Part shown: one piece after another, positions 27,501 to 35,480 of the stretch
Layout: every line of letters begins with the position of its first letter
Numbering within the stretch: position 1 is the stretch's first letter
NCBI GenBank assembly: GCA_965222765.1
Contig: CBDCVG010000078.1
Coordinates: 93,225 to 157,224, forward strand
Direction of reading: 5' to 3'
DNA: 64,000 nt
From: Caldora sp965222765
GTDB taxonomy: Bacteria > Cyanobacteriota > Cyanobacteriia > Cyanobacteriales > Coleofasciculaceae
The notes under the pieces: model-generated
What the model was told of the DNA's origin: nothing
Databases searched by the model: none
Seen by the model: only the letters and a program-made list of their open reading frames with translations
Position numbers and translations under genes: made by a program

Positions 27501-28677
27501 AGATTTTTTGAAGCCGAGGCTACCTAACTTCATGATCCCCTCTGCTTTTGTGATGCTGGATGCTTTTCCCCGAACTCCCAATGGCAAAATTGATCGCCGT
27601 GCTCTACCTGTTCAAGATTTAACTCCAGTAAAGCCAACCTCAGGAGACGATTCTGAGATTCCCCGAGATCAATTAGAACGGGAGCTAACTAAGATTTGGA
27701 AAAAAGTTCTGGGTATCCAATCCATCGGTGTGAAGGACGATTTCTTTGACCTAGGAGGAAACTCTCTACTAGCTGTCAGCCTCATCGGCAAAATACAGAA
27801 AACATTCGACAAAAATCTCTCTCTAGCTACCCTCTTCCAAGAATCGACGATTGAGCAACTGGCCAAGATTTTACGCCAGGAAGGATGGTCAGCCCCTAAG
27901 TCCTCCCTAGTACCAATTCAAACTGGTGGTTCTAAAGATCCTTTCTTCTTTATCAACTCAATCGGTTACACCAGAAAGTTTGCCCCTTATCTTGGTTCTG
28001 ACCAACCCTGTTACGGTCTGAGCATTTTTCAGCTAAGGGACTTAGATGAACAAAAAATTGCCGACCTCACAATTGGAGATATTGCTGAGCAATTTATTAA
28101 AGATATGCGTGCTATCCAGCCTGAGGGACCTTATCTTTTGGGAGTATACTGTGGTGATTTCCGCATAGGAATTGAAGTAGCACAACAGCTCCATCAACAA
28201 GGACAGAAGGTAGGTCTGTTAGCTCTCATCGATGCGATTTGGGAACCCCGCGAGTTAGGACTTTATTTTTATTGGCACAACTTTCGCCAATTTGGATTTA
28301 GCTACCTCCTCTACAAAGTGAACCAGAGAATAGAGTTCATCAAAAGAAAACTTATTCTCTACAAAAACAGTATTAAGGGTAAGTTGTACTCGAAAACTGG
28401 CTCTACTGTACCGAAACATCTCCAAGATGTTAACTTGGTCAATAATTATTACCAATTTGGACGTGATTATGTACCGCAAGTTTATCCAGGTAAGCTCACC
28501 TTCTTAGCTTCTAGCGAGTGGCGGGTAAGAAACTCAGGCAAATTGGAAAGTTTAGCCGTTGGAGGAGTAGAGACCCATGAGATTCATGGATATCACCATA
28601 ATCTATTTGAAGAACCTCAAATACTAGCTCTCGCTGAAAAATTGAAGGCTTGCTTAGATAAGGCTCAGGAGGATTAG
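24520..28677 (+). CDS. single-module NRPS: C-A-PCP-TE
   Basis: 1385 residues from ATG 24520 (TTG 24469 possible). Condensation domain, residues about 70-500: SFAQERFWILHEL, active-site HHIVFDKWS near 196 (the usual DG is DK). Adenylation domain, about 560-1030: FFTSGTTGVPKGV (about 678), LSFDAVLRDIFLP, NFYGPTETTM (about 821), YYTGDRGRY, GRIDHQVKIRGMRIEPGEIE, NGKIDRRAL (about 1020). PCP: DDFFDLGGNSLLAVSL (Ser about 1081). Thioesterase, about 1110-1385: YLLGVYCGDFR with Cys1211 in place of Ser, LIDAIWEP, and HGYHHNLFEEP (His1359/1360). My hand-aligned pocket residues (D-A-R-H-F-T-F-M-V) match no specificity I know. It would join one amino acid to an acyl or aryl donor, probably on the ACP, and release the product. 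Confidence 0.95.
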   Translation: MGKLETKIPNVSLKTLEDDSKAEVVSELSRQAQSNSDAAPLDPLAAIARLIALQNQAPPLETVLRDGAVPVSFAQERFWILHELAPDNPFYNESVAFRISGKLNITALEQSFNEIFRRHEALRTSFVMQDEELVQIIPSSWDFNLSIVDATAVPNPESKIQTFITQEVKRPFNLKKELLLRPALLKLGEEDWVLVVAVHHIVFDKWSESLLFNELTSHYQAFSTGKPSTLPELPIQYADFAHWQLQWFKKEVLDEQLDYWQQQLGGRLPRLQLPTDYPYPSKQDYRGAKKHLVLSKNLTEALKTLSRQEGKGASLFMTLLAAFKTLLYRYTGEEDIIVGTPVAGRNQIKTEKLMGCFLNSLAMRSDMSGNPTFVQLLDRVKAVVQKAYANQDIPFEKVLEKLDVDRSPSHSPVFDVMLNLLNTPQKALELSELNLTPLELLEPDSQFSMTLYVEHHGSELHLILLYQQALFTSERMVGLLNQFQHLLEQIVANPEKPIKSYSLVTPESSSLLPDQSAALPEPYYEPVTKLFASWAKSTPEHPAICQGDRTWSYSELSASAQALAQVLRSKGIEKGEPVAVCGSRSFGLIASIIGVLLNGSVLLTIDPNLPQQRQQLILTEAKAKHLLYVGKQLSADEWMGESVEIISVTEDTGQAVDVVIANPQAIELPEITPEDTAYIFFTSGTTGVPKGVLGVHKGISHFLDWQRQTFDVGQKDRIAQITGLSFDAVLRDIFLPLTSGSTLCLLEATGDLSSSYILPWLEQERISLLHTVPTLAQSWLVEIPSGVSLRTLRRVFFTGEPLTAQLITRWREAFPEAGEIINFYGPTETTMVKFYYRVPGDKPLPGVQPIGYPQPSTQGLILGENNQLCGIGEPGQIVIRTPFRTLGYINAPEENHKQFVQNPDCDDQKDLLYYTGDRGRYRLDGSMEIMGRIDHQVKIRGMRIEPGEIETVLNQHPTVGQTLILAHEINPGDKHLIAYVIPNRKEVCKNDELRDFLKPRLPNFMIPSAFVMLDAFPRTPNGKIDRRALPVQDLTPVKPTSGDDSEIPRDQLERELTKIWKKVLGIQSIGVKDDFFDLGGNSLLAVSLIGKIQKTFDKNLSLATLFQESTIEQLAKILRQEGWSAPKSSLVPIQTGGSKDPFFFINSIGYTRKFAPYLGSDQPCYGLSIFQLRDLDEQKIADLTIGDIAEQFIKDMRAIQPEGPYLLGVYCGDFRIGIEVAQQLHQQGQKVGLLALIDAIWEPRELGLYFYWHNFRQFGFSYLLYKVNQRIEFIKRKLILYKNSIKGKLYSKTGSTVPKHLQDVNLVNNYYQFGRDYVPQVYPGKLTFLASSEWRVRNSGKLESLAVGGVETHEIHGYHHNLFEEPQILALAEKLKACLDKAQED

Positions 28678-28698
28678 TACTAACTCGAGCACAGCAAC

Positions 28699-28733
28699 CC
28701 CCTTGTTGAGAGATTTGCTCTCTCAACAAGGGG
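28699..28733 (+). terminator. hairpin terminator after the NRPS
   Basis: A perfect 15-bp stem (CCCCTTGTTGAGAGA against TCTCTCAACAAGGGG) with a 5-base loop lies 21 bp after the NRPS stop. There is no long T-tract, so it may be a bidirectional or weak terminator. Confidence 0.75.
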
Positions 28734-28835
28734 ATAAGTAGGGTTTGCTGAATAAGTCGATTGGGAAAGTGTTTTGAAGTAATGAGTGTTTCTTTTGAGC
28801 CACTCCCACGGCTAGAAGCGCCTGGGATTCAGGCA

Positions 28836-29960
28836 TCAGACAGAGATTGCAACCTGAGGCTGTCTGACATCTCCTACGCCTAGGGTTGAACTCCCAACCC
28901 TTTTGATATTTATTGCTGCATTTTCATCTCGGTCGTTTAGCGAAGTGCAAGACGGACAACGCCAGCGCCTAATCGATAGATCCAGTTTGTTTAAAACATG
29001 ACCACACTTAGAACAGGTCTTACTAGATGGATACCAAGGGTCAATATAAATAACTTGCTTTCCTTTTTTCTGAGCTACCCACTCTAGAATTTGGAGGAAG
29101 TCGCCTAAACCTAAGTCATTAACCTTGCGTCCCCATAAACGTTGCATTCCCTTCAGGTTTAGAGTCTCAAAGCATAACACATCAAACTGGTCAGTCAACT
29201 TGTGAGCAAGCTTCCAAAACCAGTCACGCCTACGATTGCTAATAGCCTCATGACAACGAACTAACTGCTTTCTCGCTTGTTCTCGGTTAGTTGACCCCTT
29301 CTGCTTTCTAGAATGCTGCTTAGACGCTTTCCGAAGAGTGTTAAGAGATGATTTTAGGAATAATGGCGATTCAATACTAAATCCTTCAGAGCAACTGAGG
29401 AATGTCTTCAAGCCAAAGTCAAATCCAGCTATTTTACCAGTCTCGAATGTGACTTCTGGTGTTGAATATCCATCAACAACGATGACCATGAACAGCTCAC
29501 CTAACGCCGTGCGCTTGATGGTTAGCGTCTTGAGAGTTCCCTCTATCTCCCTAGAGTTCCAGTATTGATAAACCCGACTTCCTATTTTGACTCGATTCCC
29601 TCCTAAAAACTTGTATCCGGCTTGCTTGAGGGTGAATGATTTGTACTTTTTGACCTTCTTAAATCCCGGCGGTCTTACCCCCTTCTTGTGATGCTTAAAA
29701 AAAAGTTGATAGGCTTTATCGATTCGCTGGCAGATATTTTGAACAGCTTGAGAACCTACTAACTGCCAAAAGGAATTTCGTTTCCGTAACTTGGCTATAT
29801 GTTTCTGAAGCTGGGCACAGTTTAAGTGTTTGCCCCAGCAACGATAGTACCGACGATGGAGAGCAATGCAATGGTTATATATCACCCCAGCAGCGTTGAT
29901 GGTTTGCTTGAGATAACGATTGCGCTTGTGACTGTAGAGCTTAAACTTCAGAGTTTGCAT
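28836..29960 (-). CDS. tnpB: TnpB, RNA-guided nuclease of IS605
   Basis: 374 residues from ATG 29960 (an ORF extension to 30044 crosses the tnpA start and is unlikely). RuvC-type catalytic residues are all present: Asp in AGFDFGLKTFLS, Glu in VLCFETLNLKGM, Asp in NDRDENAAINI. The zinc ribbon CSKCGHVLNKL...WRCPSC is intact. N-terminal MQTLKFKLYSHKRNRYLKQT is typical. TnpB proteins are guided by an omega-RNA from the element's right end and cut DNA next to the transposon-adjacent motif, favouring retention of the element. Here the omega-RNA would come from the minus strand across about 28780-28900. Confidence 0.93.
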   Translation of the reverse strand: MQTLKFKLYSHKRNRYLKQTINAAGVIYNHCIALHRRYYRCWGKHLNCAQLQKHIAKLRKRNSFWQLVGSQAVQNICQRIDKAYQLFFKHHKKGVRPPGFKKVKKYKSFTLKQAGYKFLGGNRVKIGSRVYQYWNSREIEGTLKTLTIKRTALGELFMVIVVDGYSTPEVTFETGKIAGFDFGLKTFLSCSEGFSIESPLFLKSSLNTLRKASKQHSRKQKGSTNREQARKQLVRCHEAISNRRRDWFWKLAHKLTDQFDVLCFETLNLKGMQRLWGRKVNDLGLGDFLQILEWVAQKKGKQVIYIDPWYPSSKTCSKCGHVLNKLDLSIRRWRCPSCTSLNDRDENAAINIKRVGSSTLGVGDVRQPQVAISV

Positions 29961-29996
29961 AATGTTTATTGTACTAGGTCTATAAACATTATGCAA
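29955..29996. promoter_or_regulatory. 14-bp inverted repeat over the tnpB/tnpA divergent start region
   Basis: TTGCATAATGTTTA (29955-29968) is the exact complement of 29983-29996. The left arm covers the tnpB start codon and the right arm ends 8 bp before the tnpA ATG at 30005. It could be an operator or an RNA hairpin that limits translation of either gene. Confidence 0.7.
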
Positions 29997-30004
29997 TAGA
30001 CAAA

Positions 30005-30400
30005 ATGAAACAAGAGTATCGCCACAAGCACACATCAGTTTCATTAGTGAATTACCATTTTTGTTGGATAGTTCGCAGAAGGCGCAAGGTCTTAACTGGT
30101 AGCATTAAACAGCGATTAGATCTATTGATTCATGACGTAGTACGAGAACTAAATTGCGAAGTTCTCAGTCTTGCCATAGAACCTGAACATGTCCACCTGT
30201 TTATCAATAGTCCTCCTGACATAGCCCCATCCAAGTTAATGCACCGCATCAAGGGACGCACTGCCAGATTCCTGAGAAAAGAGTTTCCTGAATTAATGAA
30301 GCTTCCAAGTATGTGGACGAGAGCTTATTTTGTCTCAACAGCAGGCAATGTTACTAGTTCAACTATTCAGAAGTACATTGAGGCTCAAGGGAAAGACTGA
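30005..30400 (+). CDS. tnpA: TnpA, Y1 HUH transposase of IS605
   Basis: 131 residues, the normal size for IS200/IS605 single-strand transposases. The HUH motif reads EPEHVHLFI and the catalytic tyrosine lies in STIQKYIEAQG. Other family blocks are SLVNYHFCWIVRRRRKVL and PSKLMHRIKGRTARFLRKEFPEL. It should excise and insert single-stranded DNA without target duplication. It appears intact and is divergent from tnpB. Confidence 0.95.
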   Translation: MKQEYRHKHTSVSLVNYHFCWIVRRRRKVLTGSIKQRLDLLIHDVVRELNCEVLSLAIEPEHVHLFINSPPDIAPSKLMHRIKGRTARFLRKEFPELMKLPSMWTRAYFVSTAGNVTSSTIQKYIEAQGKD

Positions 30401-30660
30401 CGGCACTTAAAAGTGCATACGCTACATCCCACCCTTAAAAGAGGTGGGCTTTGCTTGTTGTTCTGTAACTGGCAAGATGCCAGTTCCACAATTGATACCC
30501 TATACCCTACACCCTCACTACGAAGGAGTGTTTCTCGAGAGCTCCCAAGGAGTGCTTCGCAGCCCCAATTGAATGGGAGAAACAATATCTCCTTCCTTCC
30601 TTCTACCTCCTCCCTCGCCTCCTGCCTCCTGCCTTTTTTCTCAAGAGTAATTACCCCAAT
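30401..30660. other. IS end and repeat-rich spacer
   Basis: Contains the IS605 hairpin (30428-30448), then a partial copy of the GGCAAGATGCC hairpin family (30465-30495), CCCTATA/CCCTACA tracts, and a CTCCTGCC-type pyrimidine array (30598-30636) before the desaturase stop. No gene seen. Confidence 0.55.
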
Positions 30661-31767
30661 TTAGGCATTAGATCCAGTTCCCATAAATTTGAGCCAGCGA
30701 TAATTAGAAGCGATCGCTGCTCTTAGGGTTGGATAAACATGATACTTAACCCCAAACTCTTCACAAACTTCTGACAAAACTGGTGCTATATGAGGGTAAT
30801 GGATATGACAGATATGGGGAAATAAATGATGAACTACTTGATAATTCAGCCCCCCAATATACCAGTTTAGTATTGGATTTTTAGGAGCAAAATCGGCTGT
30901 TGTTTTAATTTGAAAAATTGCCCATTCATCATTAATACTATTCGATTCTGGGTCTAATTCTGGAAACTCTGTAGCTTCTAGGACATGAGCCAACATAAAT
31001 ATTTCACAAACTACCAGTCCGTGAGTCATGAAAGTCAGACCTACTCCTATGATAGTTTGCCAAAGGGTATATCCAACTGCCAGAGGCATAAGTCCAAAAA
31101 AGCTAATGGTAAATAATTTCATTCCCCAGAAAATAATCAGTTCTGACATTTTAAGTTTAGGAACGCGGTGGTTACCATACCTTCCTTTATAGGTAACTAA
31201 CTTGATGTCACCAATGAACCAATAGAACGGGATAAAGGGATAGATAAACCAAATAAATAAATGTTGGAATTGATGATGCCATTTATGCTCCATATTAGGA
31301 GACATCCTTACTACACCATCTCCATGAATTTCTACATCATGATCATCAATATTTGTATAGGTATGGTGAAGAACGTTATGGCGAAATCTCCACAAGTAAC
31401 TTGATACCCCAATGAAGTCATGACCAAGACCAAATATCTTATTGATATGAGGGTTAGTAGAATAACTGCCATGGTTAGCATCATGAGCAATACTCATGCC
31501 GCAAGCACTGACTCCTAAGCCTAAAACAATACAACCTAAGGCTTTTAGCCACATGATTGCTGGTCCAAAAAGAATAAACGTCCAGGCCCCAATTATCCAA
31601 GTTAGAATTATTGCAGTTTTAACATACATAGCCTGGTTATTTTGAGGGTCTATGTCATTTTCTTGAAAATATTTTTTTACTCTTTCATTCAAGGTTTTCC
31701 TGAAATTATTGCCATTGGGAAAAGTTACTTTCGAGGAAGATTTCTCACGAAGCACAGATGAAGTCAT
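30661..31767 (-). CDS. membrane fatty-acid desaturase
   Basis: 368-residue di-iron membrane desaturase with three histidine boxes: HDANHGSYS, FRHNVLHHTYTN and YQVVHHLFPHICHIHYP. The Gln opening the third box (QxxHH) is typical of front-end/delta-6-like and linoleoyl-CoA-desaturase-like enzymes; there is no fused cytochrome b5. Hydrophobic pairs flank the boxes (AIILTWIIGAWTFILFGPAIM and SFFGLMPLAVGYTLW). It would introduce a double bond into membrane-lipid acyl chains. It lies just outside the IS and points toward it; a role in the nearby NRPS pathway is possible but not supported directly. Confidence 0.93.
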   Translation of the reverse strand: MTSSVLREKSSSKVTFPNGNNFRKTLNERVKKYFQENDIDPQNNQAMYVKTAIILTWIIGAWTFILFGPAIMWLKALGCIVLGLGVSACGMSIAHDANHGSYSTNPHINKIFGLGHDFIGVSSYLWRFRHNVLHHTYTNIDDHDVEIHGDGVVRMSPNMEHKWHHQFQHLFIWFIYPFIPFYWFIGDIKLVTYKGRYGNHRVPKLKMSELIIFWGMKLFTISFFGLMPLAVGYTLWQTIIGVGLTFMTHGLVVCEIFMLAHVLEATEFPELDPESNSINDEWAIFQIKTTADFAPKNPILNWYIGGLNYQVVHHLFPHICHIHYPHIAPVLSEVCEEFGVKYHVYPTLRAAIASNYRWLKFMGTGSNA

Positions 31768-31936
31768 TATTTTCTACTCAAGTCTTAAGGTGAAACTTGC
31801 CACTGCCTTATCAGTATTGACATGTGTAGCTACTTATGTCAATAGTATTTGATCTAGAACACAAGATATGCCCATCAATGGGATGCACTCAACCAAGAAC
31901 CGACACATCCGTAGCTGTAGTCATAAGTAAAGACTA

Positions 31937-33910
31937 TTACTGAGAACTCAACCGATTTATTTCCTGAATTTTAGTTACAAAATACACAATATTATAGTCC
32001 AATAATTGTGCCAGTTCCAATCCTTTTTGGAAAGCAACAATAGCTTGAGCATAGTTTCTCTGTTCTAGATAAATTTGACCCATTTGGTCGTAAGTATTCA
32101 TCAAACCATAGTTATTGTAAGATTGCTGTTCAACTACAATAAGTTGCTGATAAAGTTGCAAAGCAATATCTGGTTGATTATTAGAACGATATAAAATCGC
32201 TAACTTATGCAAGGCATCACTAGCAAGGGAATACTCTTGTAAAGAAAATGCTAGGGTATAAGCTTGTTGATACTTTTCTTTAGCTCGATCTAGTTGGTTC
32301 AATGCTTCGTAGTCAGAAGCAATAGCAATCTGTAGTGCTGGTAAGGGAGCCAAGTTTTGTTGCTCGACGTAGCTTGCCTCCAATTGTTGCTTGGCTCTCA
32401 AGGCATTTTCCGGTTGTTGCGCTTCGTCGTAAACTGCAATTAACTCTTGCAGATAGGTTAGCTCCTTTAAAGGCTGGCTCTGTTCCCTAGCTAAAACCAG
32501 TAGTTGATTGTAAGTAGCAGCAGCTTGCGGATATTGATAAGATTGCCGATACTGTTGTGCGATCGCTTTGAGAGTTGCTTCTTGAGCTTCAATATCTCTC
32601 TGTTGGGGGTTCGTTAGTCCCTCAGAGTCTATTGGAGCAGGTGGTAAAAATTCACCAAAATCTTGTATTGCTAGTGGCTCAATCTCTTGTTGCGGCAATT
32701 CCGCAATTTGAGTGAGAAAATGACTTTCTTCATAGTTTATAGATTTTGCCAACTCCAGACCTTTTTCAAAGGCTCTCCTAGCTTGAGGATAATTTTTCTG
32801 CTCTAGGTAAATCTGACCTATTTGATCATAAGCATTCATCAATCCATAGTAATTATAATATTTTCCTTCTATAGTAACTAGTAGCTCATAAATTTCCAAA
32901 GAAATGTCTGGCTGGTCATTAGAGCTATACATTATTGCTAGTTTTTCAAGGGCATCACCAGCATAGGCAAACTGCTCTACAAAAAATGCACGAAAATAGG
33001 CTTCTTGGTACTTTTCACTAGCTTTTTCCAGTTGCTTGAGGGTGGCGTAATCAGAAGCAATGGCAATCTGTAAAGCTGGTAATGCTGTCAAGTTGTCTTG
33101 AGCCAGGTAAATTGCCTCTAAACGCTCCTTCATCTTCAGAGCCTTTTCAGTTTCCTTGTTCTGGCTATAGATGTAAGCTAGTTCTTGGATATAAGTAAGT
33201 TCCTGTTTGCTATCGCCTTTTAGTTCCGCTTTAGCTAACAATTCCTCGTAAACTAGAGCAGCTTTGGGGTAATCGAACCATGCCATATGCAGCTGTGCAA
33301 TGGTTATGAGTGTCGCTTCTTCAGCTTCTGTATCACCTCTGCGGCGGTCATCAGCTAAAATTTCTTCATAAACTACTAAAGCTTGTCCCGGCGCTCGTAT
33401 TTGTTCATAAGCCTTAGCCAAAGCCTTTAAGAGAGTTATATCCAGAGTGCTTGAAGTCTCTGCTTCCTGCTGAATAGTTTCCAAGCGCTTCCTAATCTGC
33501 GGTACAACTACACTGTTGTTATCACCCCAGGCAACTTCCCCAACTCTGCCTAAGGTTTGCACTTCTTCAAGGGGACTACCTAACTGTCGCCTTAGTCGGA
33601 TTTCTCGATACCAGATTTCAAAAGCTTTTTCGGAATTCCCAGCATTGTACTCTGCTGCGGCTTGAGTGTTTAGTTTATCGACAAACTGCCGCAGTTGCTC
33701 TTGGTTTAGGGGACTTAACTCCTCGTTCTCTAAAGGTTGAGGCTGGAGTTCCTCAGGGTAAGGTTCTACTAATTCTAGGGGATTAATCAGTTCTTCTTCA
33801 TCAGTTTCTGCCCATGCCAGGGAACTGAAACACACCAACAGCATTCCAGTCCACAATAATGTCCTTCCCCACTTCACAGGATTTAAAATCATCATAGTCA
33901 TCTTGTTCAT
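31937..33910 (-). CDS. exported TPR-repeat protein
   Basis: About 657 residues from ATG 33910 (a TTG at 33928 and further ATGs at 33901 and 33895 are alternatives). A signal peptide (TLLWTGMLLVCFSSLAWA) is followed by an acidic linker and then many TPR-like repeats. The body contains an internal duplication: LPALQIAIASDYATLKQLEKA is repeated as LPALQIAIASDYEALNQLDRA, and GLMNAYDQIGQIYLEQKNYPQA as GLMNTYDQMGQIYLEQRNYAQA, about 270 residues apart. It is probably a periplasmic scaffold. It is divergent from the phytase-esterase-like lipoprotein gene, with heptamer repeats between. Confidence 0.85.
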   Translation of the reverse strand: MNKMTMMILNPVKWGRTLLWTGMLLVCFSSLAWAETDEEELINPLELVEPYPEELQPQPLENEELSPLNQEQLRQFVDKLNTQAAAEYNAGNSEKAFEIWYREIRLRRQLGSPLEEVQTLGRVGEVAWGDNNSVVVPQIRKRLETIQQEAETSSTLDITLLKALAKAYEQIRAPGQALVVYEEILADDRRRGDTEAEEATLITIAQLHMAWFDYPKAALVYEELLAKAELKGDSKQELTYIQELAYIYSQNKETEKALKMKERLEAIYLAQDNLTALPALQIAIASDYATLKQLEKASEKYQEAYFRAFFVEQFAYAGDALEKLAIMYSSNDQPDISLEIYELLVTIEGKYYNYYGLMNAYDQIGQIYLEQKNYPQARRAFEKGLELAKSINYEESHFLTQIAELPQQEIEPLAIQDFGEFLPPAPIDSEGLTNPQQRDIEAQEATLKAIAQQYRQSYQYPQAAATYNQLLVLAREQSQPLKELTYLQELIAVYDEAQQPENALRAKQQLEASYVEQQNLAPLPALQIAIASDYEALNQLDRAKEKYQQAYTLAFSLQEYSLASDALHKLAILYRSNNQPDIALQLYQQLIVVEQQSYNNYGLMNTYDQMGQIYLEQRNYAQAIVAFQKGLELAQLLDYNIVYFVTKIQEINRLSSQ

Positions 33911-34009
33911 AGGCAAATTGACGCTCAAATTCCAGCCAGAGTTTCTACCTAATCAGGTGTTAGGTGCTAGGTTACCCAGAAGGAATACTGAAATTACCCT
34001 CCAATAATG

Positions 34010-34058
34010 CTCAATTTTCAATTCTCAATTTTCAATTCTCAATTCTCAATTTTCAATT
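34010..34058. repeat. heptanucleotide array TCAATTT/TCAATTC
   Basis: About seven tandem copies lie immediately upstream of the lipoprotein ATG at 34064, so copy number sets the distance from any promoter to the start codon. Confidence 0.8.
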
Positions 34059-34063
34059 AAATT

Positions 34064-35299
34064 ATGACTCAACTGGTAAAACTTACCGTCTCAAAGTTAC
34101 AAGCATCTGGCAAGTGGTTCTCCCTACTCTTGCTGGTAGTAGCAATATTCCTCGGTTGCCTTACCACTGCCTGTACTCCATCTCCAGCCAACTCCCAAGC
34201 CAGCATAGAACAGCGAACCTTTCTCAACCTTTCCCTCGATTTCTTAGGGGAGTATCAACTACCCAAAATGCAGTTTCAGGATACACAAGTTGGGGGATTG
34301 TCTGGGTTGACCTATGATCAGCAGCATGACGTATTCTATGCTATCTCCGATGACCGCTCTATTTGGGCTCCCGCCCGCTTTTATACCCTCAAGCTGAAGC
34401 TCAATCCTCAGGATACAGGTGAAATTGCCCTGCAAAAAGTAGAAGTAGCAGATGTTACCTTCCTCAGGGATGAGAACGGTGAAACTTATGCTCAAGGTAC
34501 TATTGATCCTGAAGGTATTGCTCTTTCTGCTAAAGGAACTGTATATATTTCTAGTGAAGGGGTTACTCGTCAAGGAATTGCTCCTTTCATCAAGGAGTTT
34601 GATTTAAGCACCGGACAAGAGCAACAAAGCTTACGGATTCCTCAGAGGTATCTACCGAATGAGAGTAGCGATACTGAACAAGAGCCTCTACCTCGCGGCA
34701 TTCAAAATAACTTAGGATTTGAATCTTTGACCCTTGAACCAATCAGCTTAGCTGCTGGTGGTGGTGACCCTTTTCGACTATTTACTGCCACCGAGTCGGC
34801 TCTTTTTCAAGACAGTCTACCAGATAAGTCCGAAAAATCAGCTCGGATTCGTTTGCTACATTATTTAGTTCAAGAGATTGCTCCTAATCTAGTAGTTAGC
34901 GAGCATCTTTATCCTCTCGAACCTGCTCCCCCTAGAACTATCAGCAATGGCTTGACGGATTTGGTAACTCTCGATGTGGGGGGGCACTTTCTCAGTTTAG
35001 AGCGCACCTATGGTAAGTTTGGTTTCATCGCCAAAATGTATCAGCTAGCTCTTGGTGGAGCAACTGATACTTCGACTATTGTCAGTCTCAATGGTGATAT
35101 TTCTAGGATTACTCCAGTCAAGAAAAAGTTGCTGTTGGATTTGAGTACATTGGGTATTTACCTGGACAATTTGGAAGGCATCGCCCTTGGTCCTCGTTTA
35201 CCTGATGGCACTCAGAGTTTACTATTAGTGAGCGACGATAATTTTCGTGAGCCTCAAGTGACTCAGTTTCTCTTGTTCCGTCTCAACGGGTTAAGCTGA
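34064..35299 (+). CDS. phytase/esterase-like lipoprotein
   Basis: 411 residues. A signal sequence with lipobox (FSLLLLVVAIFLGCLTTACTPS) is followed by the esterase-like domain of phytases: VGGLSGLTYDQQHDVFYAISDDR, FYTLKLKL, GTIDPEGIALSAKGTVYISSEG, PFIKEFDLSTG, NLGFESLTLEP, RLFTATESALFQD, FLSLERTYGKFG, DNLEGIALGP and LLLVSDDNF. This is a beta-propeller-like family in which some members are phosphohydrolases; substrate unknown. It is probably anchored in the periplasm. ATG at 34064. Confidence 0.88.
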   Translation: MTQLVKLTVSKLQASGKWFSLLLLVVAIFLGCLTTACTPSPANSQASIEQRTFLNLSLDFLGEYQLPKMQFQDTQVGGLSGLTYDQQHDVFYAISDDRSIWAPARFYTLKLKLNPQDTGEIALQKVEVADVTFLRDENGETYAQGTIDPEGIALSAKGTVYISSEGVTRQGIAPFIKEFDLSTGQEQQSLRIPQRYLPNESSDTEQEPLPRGIQNNLGFESLTLEPISLAAGGGDPFRLFTATESALFQDSLPDKSEKSARIRLLHYLVQEIAPNLVVSEHLYPLEPAPPRTISNGLTDLVTLDVGGHFLSLERTYGKFGFIAKMYQLALGGATDTSTIVSLNGDISRITPVKKKLLLDLSTLGIYLDNLEGIALGPRLPDGTQSLLLVSDDNFREPQVTQFLLFRLNGLS

Positions 35300-35360
35300 A
35301 GGTCATACAGAAGTTTTGAGCTTCGGAGGCAGGAGGCAGTCCCGATGAAAAAATTTCACC

Positions 35361-35396
35361 ACCAGTAGGGGCGAATGGCCATTCGCCCCTACTGGT
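35361..35396. repeat. perfect 36-bp palindrome
   Basis: ACCAGTAGGGGCGAATGG is followed directly by its exact complement, with no loop. It stands between the lipoprotein stop and the FeoA gene and could act as a terminator or be a dispersed palindromic element (the AGGGGCG...CGCCCCT core is common in cyanobacterial spacers). Confidence 0.85.
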
Positions 35397-35480
35397 TCGA
35401 TTGTCTGGGGCGAAACCCCCAAATATAAATTTGTCTTAAAGATAATTTTTAGTATCAGTGAATTATGGTATCACTAAATA

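Larger units (their letters stand above)
28780..30450. mobile_element. IS605-type element (IS200/IS605 family), apparently intact
   Basis: Divergent tnpB (minus) and tnpA (plus) with structured ends. On the tnpB side are the CCACTCCCACGGCTAG region and a perfect 8-bp stem (TCAGACAG at 28836-28843, CTGTCTGA at 28860-28867) overlapping the tnpB stop. On the tnpA side is a CCCACC/GGTGGG hairpin (30428-30448). Exact tips cannot be fixed because the family makes no target duplications; the stated bounds are approximate. Confidence 0.75.

Noticed and set aside
29961..30044. N-terminal extension of TnpB
   Set aside because: It runs through the tnpA start and intergenic dyad; homologous TnpB proteins begin like MQTLKFKLYSHK at 29960.
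30661..31767. Desaturase as part of the NRPS pathway
   Set aside because: It is on the opposite strand and separated by an insertion sequence; nothing in its sequence points to secondary metabolism.
31937..33910. Regulatory or enzyme domain in the exported TPR protein
   Set aside because: Only a signal peptide and TPR-like repeats with an internal duplication are visible.
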